DNA of 64,000 nucleotides, taken from the NCBI GenBank assembly GCA_963743705.1, contig CAVUQS010000006.1:62001-126000 (forward strand). Reading direction: 5' to 3'. The DNA is from PALSA-243 sp963743705 (GTDB taxonomy: Bacteria; Acidobacteriota; Terriglobia; Bryobacterales; Bryobacteraceae). The notes below the pieces were generated by a model that saw nothing but the letters and a program-made list of their open reading frames with translations, searched no databases and was not told where the DNA came from. The translations under genes and the position numbers were made by a program. Each line of letters opens with the position of its first letter. Position 1 is the first letter of the stretch. This document shows positions 56,458 to 63,009 of the stretch, one piece after another.

Positions 56458-56808
56458 TCAGATCAGAAGAACGCGCAGACGGAGATGCAAGCCGGAAGAA
56501 TCGGCGAGATGGATGATCGGCTGGAACGGCGCCGGCGCGGTCGCCGTGAGAGTATACGGCGCCACCAGCGCAGCAGTCAGAGATGGAAACGCCGCAAGGC
56601 CTGGGACTGTGCTCTTTTGCAGCAGAAGATACGGACAATCCTTCGCCGACGGCGGCGCCGGCGAAGGATGAGGTTTCGAATGCGGACAACAACCTGCGGA
56701 ATCGGGCGCGGCGTCCGTCCACGGACACGCCAGCGCCGCGCACGCCGTAAGGACGGTCAACAGCGCGAACAGCGTCGAAATGGCGGTGCATCGTCGCGTA
56801 AGCTTCAT
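56458..56808 (-). CDS. small secreted protein with Cys motifs, function unknown
   Basis: This 116-residue protein has a signal or anchor segment (ISTLFALLTVLTACAALACP) with a possible lipobox-like LTAC, then CPW, GCCPHSKPHP and KDCPYL motifs, followed by a Pro/Ala/Leu-rich part. The Cys-His clusters hint at metal binding. Codon pattern and a signal peptide support it, but there is no clear ribosome site before the ATG at 56808, and I know no homologue by name. It may be in an operon with the Cys-rich peptide gene downstream. Confidence 0.55.
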   Translation of the reverse strand: MKLTRRCTAISTLFALLTVLTACAALACPWTDAAPDSAGCCPHSKPHPSPAPPSAKDCPYLLLQKSTVPGLAAFPSLTAALVAPYTLTATAPAPFQPIIHLADSSGLHLRLRVLLI

Positions 56809-56851
56809 TGTAAGGGACGCGCCGGCGCAGGTTCGGTGAGCGCCGCTACGC

Positions 56852-56857
56852 TATAAT
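56852..56857 (+). promoter_or_regulatory. -10-like box of tRNA-Leu
   Basis: TATAAT ends 14 bases before the tRNA 5' end. The -35 region is not recognisable. Confidence 0.35.
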
Positions 56858-56871
56858 CGCTTCTGGCGCGT

Positions 56872-56958
56872 GCGGATGTGGCGAAATTGGCAGACGCGCT
56901 GGATTTAGGTTCCAGTTCCCGCGAGGGAGTGTAGGTTCAAGTCCTATCATCCGCACCA
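56872..56958 (+). tRNA. tRNA-Leu (anticodon UAG)
   Basis: The acceptor stem GCGGATG pairs with CATCCGC, the discriminator is A and CCA is encoded (56956-56958). The anticodon loop TTTAGGT, closed by CTGGA/TCCAG, gives anticodon TAG (reads CUA/CUN). A long variable arm and the T-loop GTTCAAGTC mark it as a class II leucine tRNA. Integrative elements often use the 3' end of tRNA-Leu, and here a remnant integrase gene begins 33 bases downstream. Confidence 0.96.
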
Positions 56959-56991
56959 ACTGATTCAAAACCACTTGCGCTGATCTCGGCT

Positions 56992-57190
56992 TCACTTCAC
57001 CCTCCGCAGCTTCGCCGCGCGCTGAATTTTTCGTTGCCGCAGATATTCATCGAGCTTCTTTGCCGCATCGCCGATATCCGATCCATCGACGATGTTGTAG
57101 CGGTCGAAGATGCTGCGGGTTTTGTGTCCGCTGATCTGCATCGCGATCTTATCCTGCGCGCCGTGCCGCACGTTGTCTTCTTCAAGTTTG
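56992..57190 (-). pseudogene. C-terminal remnant of a tyrosine recombinase (integrase)
   Basis: About 65 codons on the minus strand read LEEDNVRHGAQDKIAMQISGHKTR, then SIFDRYNIVDGSDIGDAAKKLDEYLRQRKIQRAAKLRRVK, followed by a stop. The SGHKTRSIFDRYNIV block is the C-terminal catalytic part of phage-type integrases with the His-x-x-Arg-like and nucleophilic Tyr region. No N-terminal or catalytic-core part remains upstream, so it is non-functional. It starts 33 bases after the tRNA-Leu gene, pointing toward it, as integrases of tRNA-targeting elements do. Confidence 0.85.
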
Positions 57191-57394
57191 GGGATGGACG
57201 GCGCCGCCGGCGATCTTCGAGACGTTGATTTGTAGATATAGCTTGATTACTGATTCTACGGTGTTTACGCCGCTCGGTACCGTTTAACCCTGCTTGGCCT
57301 TGACCCGGAGGAACAGAGAAGCTTAAAGTACGCTTGTAGCGTTTGTAGCGAATATAGTGTTTAGCGCGTCTAATCAATCATGGAGGATTGGGTC
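57191..57394. other. intergenic region before the toxin-antitoxin genes
   Basis: About 200 bases lie between the integrase remnant and the antitoxin gene. No gene is visible. Two direct repeats of TTGTAGCG (57334-57341 and 57343-57350, 9-base period) lie just before AATATAGTG, and are described separately. Confidence 0.5.
57334..57358 (+). promoter_or_regulatory. tandem TTGTAGCG repeats before antitoxin gene
   Basis: TTGTAGCG at 57334-57341 is repeated at 57343-57350. A TATAGT -10-like box is at 57353-57358. The repeats may be the operator of the excisionase-like antitoxin, which typically binds its own promoter. The spacing to a -35 is poor. Confidence 0.35.
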
Positions 57395-57868
57395 ATGCAG
57401 CCCGTGAAGGAGTCGAAAGCGGTTCCTCTGGCCATTTCTACCCGCGACCAGAAGGAAATTCAGGCGCTTTACGAAAAATTTCAAAAGAGCCAGGCGAAGC
57501 TGGTCGGCCCCGACGGTCGAAGCCAACGCTTGCCTGAATCGCTCTACGAATTTTTGGTACAGCTGATCGCCGACCTGCAAACGGGGAAGTCGGTTTCCAT
57601 CATTCAGAGTGGGGCAACCCTCACGACTGTCGAAGCCGCAAATATGCTCGGCGTTTCGCGGCAGTTCCTTGTAAAGCTGCTCGAATCAAAGCAGGTCCCG
57701 CATCATAAGGTCGGGACGCACCGGCGGATCTACATGCGCGACTTGCTCGCGTATAAAGCCGAGCGAGATGGGCGGCGCCGCAAGGCCTTGGACGATCTGG
57801 TCGAGGCTGAAATAGAAGACCGGCTGTACGATCGCGAGCCCCCGTCATCTGATGCTGAGCCTCGTTAA
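57395..57868 (+). CDS. excisionase-like DNA-binding antitoxin
   Basis: This 157-residue protein has a helix-turn-helix of the excisionase/HTH_17 type in its middle: TLTTVEAANMLGVSRQFLVKLLE and the wing VPHHKVGTHRRIYMRDLLAYK (about residues 72-118). Such proteins are the antitoxins of PIN-domain toxins. I chose the ATG at 57395, which has GGAGG 8 bases upstream; that site overlaps an earlier ATG at 57380. The last 17 bases overlap the start of the PIN gene, the usual coupled arrangement. It is the intact half of a broken toxin-antitoxin pair. Confidence 0.85.
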   Translation: MQPVKESKAVPLAISTRDQKEIQALYEKFQKSQAKLVGPDGRSQRLPESLYEFLVQLIADLQTGKSVSIIQSGATLTTVEAANMLGVSRQFLVKLLESKQVPHHKVGTHRRIYMRDLLAYKAERDGRRRKALDDLVEAEIEDRLYDREPPSSDAEPR

Positions 57869-58182
57869 TCAGTACATCGTTACGCTGGATGCGTGCGTCC
57901 TGCTCCCGATGCCGTTGGCCGATACGCTTTTGAGGCTGGCTGACGAGCCGGCCTTCTATCTTCCTCGGTGGTCGCGCGAGACGCTCAACGAGGTACACAG
58001 GAATCTCGTCAGGTGGGGATATACCACCGAACAAGCGGACCGTCGGCTTTCAAAGATGCGGGAGGCGTTTGAAGACGCAGAAGTAGCCGAGTACGAGCAC
58101 CTCATTCCAGCAATGACGAACGAGGGCGAGGATCGGCATGTTCTTGCAGCGGCAGTTTACTCTGGTTCACACGCCATTGTGA
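57852..58182 (+). pseudogene. PIN-domain toxin gene, 5' part (split by IS110)
   Basis: This part encodes the first 110 residues of a PIN-domain RNase toxin, with the acidic residues Asp (VTLDACVLLP), Glu (TLNEVHRNL) and Asp (GEDRHVLAAA). The frame runs on through the IS110 left end to a stop at 58226, so the product made now would be missing the last acidic motif and the C-terminal half. The second part is at 59771-60003. Joining 58182 to 59771 gives one uninterrupted 187-residue frame with an ACC (Thr) codon across the joint, giving AIVTENVKHFP, the expected PIN motif. Confidence 0.9.
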
Positions 58183-58244
58183 TTCCCCCACGGCCGGCGC
58201 TACGCTTCAGCCACAACGAGGGATGAAAACTGGGGTGGATTGAG

Positions 58245-58400
58245 GCATTTTATTAGTGCCGCTTGGGCACTCTAATGCCGGTCTCGGTCTGGTGCTTCGA
58301 GCCCGTTTGTGAATCTGGCCGGACGCTGTTTGTTGGTACAACGCAGTGTTGCCTCCCGCCGCAAGGCTGGAGAGCACGAGAAGGAATGTCTGGTTTCTTT
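58245..58400 (+). ncRNA. predicted bridge RNA of the IS110 element
   Basis: The ends are approximate. The left end starts with a hairpin (about 58251-58276, AGTGCC with GGCACT). Next TCTCGGTC (58282-58289) is the exact complement of target bases GACCGAGA across the right junction, and TTGTGA (58307-58312) equals the target bases of the left junction. Between them GGTGCT-TCG-AGCCC can form a short hairpin with one mismatch. This is the guide-hairpin-guide layout of a target-binding loop. Further down GAAGGA (58380-58385) equals the last six bases of the element's right end, a possible donor guide. Bridge RNAs are established for IS110 relatives; the pairing here is read from sequence, not tested. 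Confidence 0.65.
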
Positions 58401-58432
58401 TCTGCGTCCAGCCCGGCGGCAGAAAGGCGTTT

Positions 58433-59749
58433 ATGCAGATTTTATATTCGCGCTGCGCGGGTATCGATGTCCACAAGAATTCGGTGACGGTTTGCGTGGT
58501 TGTCTATTCCGATTCGGTGGAACCGAACGTCCGCAAGAAGGAGTTCGCTACGCACTGGAAGGCGCTTGGCCATCTCAGGCTTTGGCTATTCGCTCAGAAG
58601 GTGACCCACGTAGCTATGGAATCGACCGGCGTTTACTGGAAGCCGGTTTGGGAGGCGTTGGACGGGCATTTTCAGCTCATCCTCGCCAACCCGCATCAGG
58701 TGAAGAACATTCCCGGCAACAAGACCGATGCACGCGACAGCCGGTGGCTGGCCGAGTTGTTGGCGCATGGGCTGATCCGGCCCAGTTTCGTGCCGCCGCG
58801 AGCGACTCGCGATCTGCGGGATCTCACGCGTTATCGAGTGAAGCTCACCGAGGAACGCAACCGCGTCCATAACCGCATTCATAAGGTGCTTGAGGATGCC
58901 TGCATCAAGCTGGATACCGTTGCCAGCGACATACTAGGGGCAAGCGGCCGCGCCATGATCCAGGCGATTATCGATGGCCAGGATCATCCCGACTGGCTGG
59001 CTGACAAGGCCAAAGGCACTCTGCGCGCCAAGCGGCCGGAATTACGTCTGGCCCTGCGCGGACGCGTCACCGAACATCACCGCATGATGTTGCGCGAGTT
59101 GTTGGAGGATCTGGACTTTGTCGACCGCAAGATCGCGCGATTGGAGAAGGCGATCGCTCCGCAGGCGGACTTAGACACGTTGACCCGGCTGTGCACGATT
59201 CCCGGCGTGGATCTGATCACCGCTTGGACGTTGTTGGCGGAACTCGGCCAGGACATGCAGGTCTTCTCCAGCCCGAAGCATGCAGCCAGTTGGGCTGGGC
59301 TTTGCCCCGGCAATCGCGAAAGCGGCGGCAAGCGGTTGAGTAATCGCACGCGCAAGGGGAATCGCTGGCTGCGGCGCGCTCTTTGCCAATCGGCCTGGGC
59401 CGCATCCCGCAAACGCAACTGTTATCTGGCCGCATTCTTTTACCGCAAAGCGGGCAAGCACGGCGTACGCAAGGCGATTGTGGCCCTGGCTCACCGGTTA
59501 CTCGTCATTGCGTTCTGCATACTGCGCGACCGCACCGAATACCGAGAAGTAGGGGGCGATTATTTTGACCGGCTGAATCCGCAACGCACGCGCGACCGTC
59601 TCGTACGGCGTCTCCAGCGTCTCGGACTCCATGTCATGTTGACGCCCAATGCTAACTTCCCCGTCTTGGAACTGCCTCCTCACCCGAAGAAAAGGGGCCG
59701 CCCTTGTAAGTGCGCCGAACGCGCAATTCATTGCATACACAGCAGGTAA
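58433..59749 (+). CDS. IS110-family transposase (bridge-RNA-guided recombinase)
   Basis: This 438-residue recombinase has the RuvC-like DEDD domain at the N-terminus (AGIDVHKNSVTVCVV with Asp, then AMESTGVYW with Glu, and KTDARDSRWLAEL with two Asp) and a C-terminal Tnp_20 domain (LCTIPGVDLITAWTLLAELG and GLCPGNRESGGKRLSNRTRKGNRWLRR) that holds the catalytic Ser of the family. The length is normal. The ATG at 58433 has AAAGG upstream; an earlier in-frame start lies inside the RNA-coding left end. It lacks inactivating breaks, unlike several of its neighbours. Confidence 0.95.
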   Translation: MQILYSRCAGIDVHKNSVTVCVVVYSDSVEPNVRKKEFATHWKALGHLRLWLFAQKVTHVAMESTGVYWKPVWEALDGHFQLILANPHQVKNIPGNKTDARDSRWLAELLAHGLIRPSFVPPRATRDLRDLTRYRVKLTEERNRVHNRIHKVLEDACIKLDTVASDILGASGRAMIQAIIDGQDHPDWLADKAKGTLRAKRPELRLALRGRVTEHHRMMLRELLEDLDFVDRKIARLEKAIAPQADLDTLTRLCTIPGVDLITAWTLLAELGQDMQVFSSPKHAASWAGLCPGNRESGGKRLSNRTRKGNRWLRRALCQSAWAASRKRNCYLAAFFYRKAGKHGVRKAIVALAHRLLVIAFCILRDRTEYREVGGDYFDRLNPQRTRDRLVRRLQRLGLHVMLTPNANFPVLELPPHPKKRGRPCKCAERAIHCIHSR

Positions 59750-59770
59750 TAAATCGGGGTTTTCGAAGGA

Positions 59771-60003
59771 CCGAGAACGTGAAGCATTTCCCGGAAGGAG
59801 CCCTGGCGCCCTACGGCATCGAACTCATGACGGGGGACGAGTTCCTGGTCAACCAATTTCATCTCGACTCTGAAGGCGTTATAGACAAACTGAACGCGCA
59901 GGCCCGGAAGAGCGGCCGCACATTGATGGACTTGCTGCAATTGCTGGGTAGCAGGGGGACGCCGAACTTCGCTCAGCTCGCCTCCGGCAACGCCGAAATT
60001 TGA
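59771..60003 (+). pseudogene. PIN-domain toxin gene, 3' part
   Basis: This encodes the C-terminal half of the PIN toxin (TENVKHFPEGALAPYGIE, DEFLVNQFHLDSEGVIDKL and a helical tail up to SGNAEI). It has no start codon of its own in a toxin-like position; the ORF opening upstream belongs to IS110 sequence. It is exactly in frame with the 5' part when the IS is removed. The restored VTEN block carries the fourth acidic position. Confidence 0.88.
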
Positions 60004-60100
60004 GGTTCCTGCGCTGCAGGCGGCCTATTGCCAGTTCTTCAAGCTGGTGGTGCGGTCCAGACTACGCAGGTCATCGTCGATCAGCCTTTTCAGCAACCCT
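60004..60100. other. short gap with possible continuation of the M48-like gene
   Basis: On the minus strand, the frame +2 to the M48-like gene reads FAEGLLKRLIDDDLRSLDRT and ends SLKNWQ at 60025. This could be the original C-terminus, if a frame break lies at about 60105-60125. Otherwise nothing is seen. Confidence 0.35.
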
Positions 60101-60904
60101 TCAGCGAACGGTTGCCGCCAACGCTTTGGCTTCGTCGAAGCCGCCCGTGGCCGCGTCGTAGCTGGCAGGCGCAAGCCTGGCGAATTGGCTGCGGATCGCC
60201 TGCGCCCTTTGCTTCGGCGTGGCGTGTGTCGGGAACGGGCATCCAGCCCTCTTGCGAGCCGGCTGTGCTGCGAGGTAAGCCGCAATTGCTTGCGGGCTGT
60301 AGCCTGCTTGGCTTATTACTGCCACAGCCACGAAATCGGCGCGCTTATCTAAGCCGTTCTCCGGCCAACACAGTGCGTTAAACCTGGGTGCGATTCCCTT
60401 TGCGGCGGTCAGGTCCGTCTGCGTCATGAACCACGTGGCGTGGCGATCGGCAATATGCGCCATTGCGTGTGCGAGCTGGAAAGCCAACACCGCTTCGTTA
60501 GGCGAATCGGCGAGCAAGCTTAGCGGAACGAAGATGGGCCCGCCGGCTACCGCGACGGGTTCTGTAGCCACCCCTTGAAAAGCATCGAGCGGCATGATTG
60601 GCAGAATTCCTGGCACACCGGCCGCATGCGATGCGTCGTCCTGTCGCCGGTCCTCGAACAGCGTAAAGCTAAAGGGGAACGGAGAGTTGCCGTACTTAGC
60701 CAGCGCCTCGCCCAGCTTCGCCACATAGGCGTCAAGTTTGGGTTCGCGCACGACTGGCAGCATACGTTCCAGAGTGGCCGCGGTCGATAGCCCCAACTTG
60801 CGCTCGTTCTCCAAAGAGTAGAAATTGCCGCCCTTGGGAGATAGCTGTTGAGCTGACGCCGCCAGCGCGAGGGAACCCACTAGCAGAATCGCCTTCATTT
60901 TCAC
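60101..60904 (-). CDS. M48-like exported protein lacking catalytic Glu
   Basis: This 267-residue protein has a signal peptide (KMKAILLVGSLALAASA) and an M48-type (Zn-dependent BepA/HtpX-like) fold: FYSLENERKLGLSTAATLE and LDAYVAKLGEALAKYGNS at the N-terminus, then the helix that normally reads VLAHExxH. Here it is AFQLAHAMAHIADRHAT, where HAMAH keeps both His but has Ala in place of the Glu. The downstream metal-Glu region reads LDKRADFVAVAV and lacks the usual Glu as well. It is likely a non-proteolytic M48-like chaperone or binding protein, or a decaying gene. It is divergent from the P450-like gene (105-base gap). Confidence 0.78.
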   Translation of the reverse strand: MKMKAILLVGSLALAASAQQLSPKGGNFYSLENERKLGLSTAATLERMLPVVREPKLDAYVAKLGEALAKYGNSPFPFSFTLFEDRRQDDASHAAGVPGILPIMPLDAFQGVATEPVAVAGGPIFVPLSLLADSPNEAVLAFQLAHAMAHIADRHATWFMTQTDLTAAKGIAPRFNALCWPENGLDKRADFVAVAVISQAGYSPQAIAAYLAAQPARKRAGCPFPTHATPKQRAQAIRSQFARLAPASYDAATGGFDEAKALAATVR

Positions 60905-61009
60905 GGATTGCTCCTCTGTTTCACGTCAAGACGCGCCACGCCATAAACCCGTTTCGTCTGGGATGGAGCAAAGCGGCCGGCTAAACTGAACGCGAGAGGC
61001 GGTGGTTGG

Positions 61010-61909
61010 TTGAAAATACTGCGAGTCCTCGGAATCGTGAATCTTGTCGAGGTTAGCAGCCCGGCGGAGATCAAGGCGCTATCGAACGAGCCAGGCATCG
61101 ATCGCGACTTCAATCTGCGGACATGTCCGGTCAACTGGTTCCTGCTGAGGCGTTCCTTATCCGCGCTCTCCTTTGCCGGAACGCGGTTCCCGACAGTTAC
61201 GCGCCGCGACTCAGCGCAGCGGCAGGCCGAACAGGAGCGGCTGTCCAAGCGCCTCGGTGAGCAAGCCGGGTTGATTCGCTCGGGCCCGGAAGAATTGGAG
61301 CCGCTGGCCAACTGGATAAAAAGTGCTGCGTCAAGCGACGAAGTCGGAATTCTTGCGCAACAACTTCTAGGCAGATTGTTCTCCCCCGGGTTTACGGCTT
61401 CGTCGGAAAGCTGGGCGGCGGCGCAGGTTCTCGTTGCCGCGCCGAGGTCCTGGAAGCCAAAGATACTTTGGTGGTTTTTGTCCGGAAAGGTCACACGGTC
61501 GAAGCGTCTGCTAGCGCAAATGGTCGGCAACGACCTCTCCGGCGTTAACGCAATCGGAATTGCAGTGCACAATCTCGTCAAAGGCATTCGACGCATGAAG
61601 GCGCTCTATGCAGACGCGAATCTTCGCAGAACCTTGACCCCCGGCGCAGCCGCGAGCCAGTGCTTATTTGCGCCCGTGAGCCTGTTTCGCCAGGCGAAGA
61701 CCGAGGTCCGCTTGGCAGACCGGTGCCTTCCACGAAATTCGCTCTTCGTTCTGGAGATCGGAAAAGCGAGCCAACAAGAAGGGGGCCTGCCGCTGGTGTT
61801 CATGGAAGAAACTTGGCGTCGCTGTCCCGGTGCGCAGTGGGTCCCGGCGATGCTGGAAGGCCTTTGGCGAAGGACCACGGCATCTCCGGCGATGGCTGGT
61901 ATTGAGTGA
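61010..61909 (+). CDS. short cytochrome-P450-like protein
   Basis: This 299-residue protein is shorter than a usual P450 (about 400). The C-terminal part shows a P450-like series: FAPVSLFRQAKTEVRLADR, then PRNSLFVLEIGKAS, and a Cys-ligand-like ETWRRCPGAQWVPAMLEGLWRR with Cys272. The middle SGVNAIGIAVHNLVKG resembles the I helix without the usual acid-Thr pair, and the ExxR motif is not evident. It is therefore either a degenerate P450 or a member of a related compact family; I rate the assignment as inference. The start is TTG with AGAGG about 10 bases upstream; a longer N-terminus was not found. It overlaps the thioredoxin region by a TGATAATG junction (2 bases apart), so the two are probably co-translated. 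Confidence 0.5.
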   Translation: MKILRVLGIVNLVEVSSPAEIKALSNEPGIDRDFNLRTCPVNWFLLRRSLSALSFAGTRFPTVTRRDSAQRQAEQERLSKRLGEQAGLIRSGPEELEPLANWIKSAASSDEVGILAQQLLGRLFSPGFTASSESWAAAQVLVAAPRSWKPKILWWFLSGKVTRSKRLLAQMVGNDLSGVNAIGIAVHNLVKGIRRMKALYADANLRRTLTPGAAASQCLFAPVSLFRQAKTEVRLADRCLPRNSLFVLEIGKASQQEGGLPLVFMEETWRRCPGAQWVPAMLEGLWRRTTASPAMAGIE

Positions 61910-61911
61910 TA

Positions 61912-62358
61912 ATGGACCGCGTGTTCCGAACCTGTCCCAACTGCGCCGCGAAGAACCGGATTCCCGCGAAACATCTGACGAATACGGGCCGGTGCGGGTC
62001 TTGCAAGGCTTCGCTCCCGCCTAACGACGCACCGATCGCGGCCGATACGCAGACGTTTCAAGAGATCGTCAGCGAATCGCCGGCGCCGATTCTGGTGGAT
62101 TTCTGGGCCTCGTGGTGCGGTCCATGCCGCACGGCTGCGCCGGAGGTGGAGGCTCTCGCGCGAGAGATGGCGGGGCGCGCGATTGTGCTCAAAGTGGATA
62201 CGGAGGCGCATCCCGATCTCGCGGCGCGATACGGAGTGCAGAGCATCCCGAACTTCGTTGTCTTGCGGAACGGAAAAGTGGTGATGCAACACGCGGGAGT
62301 GACTCCGCGAGCAGAGATGAAGCGCTGGCTGCAGGCGGATGGTGAGCGCACGGCGTAA
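61912..62358 (+). CDS. zinc-ribbon thioredoxin (TrxC/thioredoxin-2 type)
   Basis: This 148-residue thiol-disulfide oxidoreductase has an N-terminal zinc ribbon (FRTCPNCAAKN and GRCGSCKA, about residues 7-30) and a thioredoxin domain (about 45-145) with the active site FWASWCGPCR and the cis-Pro in VQSIPNFVVL. This arrangement is that of TrxC/thioredoxin-2. The ATG at 61912 directly follows the stop of the P450-like gene; its ribosome site is weak (GAG), as expected for coupled translation. The zinc ribbon in TrxC is redox-sensitive. The link to the upstream gene suggests electron delivery, but this is inference. Confidence 0.93.
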   Translation: MDRVFRTCPNCAAKNRIPAKHLTNTGRCGSCKASLPPNDAPIAADTQTFQEIVSESPAPILVDFWASWCGPCRTAAPEVEALAREMAGRAIVLKVDTEAHPDLAARYGVQSIPNFVVLRNGKVVMQHAGVTPRAEMKRWLQADGERTA

Positions 62359-62511
62359 TCGCGTCATCTGCGCCCGCCATGGTGGAACAGAGCCAGTCTG
62401 GCGGCAGGGAACCACCACCGGCGCGGGATCGCGCAGGATTTGCCCCACAATTTCAATAACTTACGCTTGGCATGCGCCATGCATTTATATAGGCGTAAGG
62501 AGGGCAAGACG

Positions 62512-62790
62512 ATGAAAAAGACGATGGCAATGATGATGCTCCTGGCGGGTGGGATGTTCGCGGCGCCGGCAGTGCGAATTGGAATCGGCGTCGGCTTCGG
62601 CGCTCCGGCCCCCGTGGTTGCGGTGCGTCCGGCCTGTCCCGGACCCGGATACGCGTGGGTGGATGGCTACTATGTGCCGGCCGGGGGTTGGGTCGCTGGT
62701 TATTGGGCGCCGCCGGCGGTTGTGCGCGTTGCGCCCCACTTTGAGCGTGCCCACTTCGTCGATCACCGGGTTGAGCATTTTCGCCGGTAA
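62512..62790 (+). CDS. small secreted Tyr/Gly/Pro-rich protein
   Basis: This 92-residue protein has a signal peptide (KKTMAMMMLLAGGMFAAPA) and a mature part rich in Pro, Gly and aromatic residues, with the repeat-like units PGYAWVDGYY, PAGGWVAGYW and a His/Arg-rich end. The YAWVxGYY/GGWVxGYW pattern is that of the widespread YXWV-type small exported proteins with no known function. GGAGG is 9 bases before the ATG at 62512. It is followed by a strong terminator. Confidence 0.85.
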   Translation: MKKTMAMMMLLAGGMFAAPAVRIGIGVGFGAPAPVVAVRPACPGPGYAWVDGYYVPAGGWVAGYWAPPAVVRVAPHFERAHFVDHRVEHFRR

Positions 62791-62803
62791 ATTGAGATTC
62801 AAA

Positions 62804-62848
62804 ACGGCCCGCGGCGCGTTGATTCGCCCGCGGGCCGTTTCGTTTCTC
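62804..62848 (+). terminator. rho-independent terminator
   Basis: ACGGCCCGCGG (62804-62814) and CCGCGGGCCGT (62828-62838) form a perfect 11-bp stem with a 13-base loop, followed by TTCGTTTCTCT. Confidence 0.85.
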
Positions 62849-63009
62849 TCCTGTGACGGAACGCTCACAGCGCACGGGACCCCGGCGTTTTCTATGCCAT
62901 AATCGCAAGAACCTTGAACCAACGCGTTACACTTTCCGCCCCTGGCGCGGCCTCCGGCGCAAGTACTGGTGTGCGCCTAAACGGTCCATTTTCTGTCACA
63001 ATTCCATTA

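Larger units (their letters stand above)
58183..59770 (+). mobile_element. IS110-family insertion element
   Basis: The ends are fixed by the two halves of the PIN gene that it splits. Left flank ends in GA (58181-58182) and the element also ends in GA (59769-59770), so the GA core dinucleotide is on both sides, as known for IS110 elements, and there are no terminal inverted repeats or longer duplications. Bounds may shift by 2 bases because of the shared GA. It has one gene (58433-59749) and a 250-base non-coding left end with a predicted bridge RNA, but only 21 bases after the gene, which is the IS110-group layout rather than the IS1111-group one. The gene is intact, so the element may be active. 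Confidence 0.93.

Noticed and set aside
56956..60003. Complete island with a second attachment site
   Set aside because: I looked for a second copy of the tRNA 3' end downstream and found none within this window, so the right border cannot be set.
60901..61596. Minus-strand open frame over the P450-like gene
   Set aside because: Arg/Ser/Pro-rich random-looking composition; the plus-strand frame has P450-like motifs and is coupled to the thioredoxin gene.
62467..62493. TTGGCA...TATAGG promoter before the small secreted protein gene
   Set aside because: The spacer is only about 13-15 bases, too short for a convincing sigma-70 promoter.
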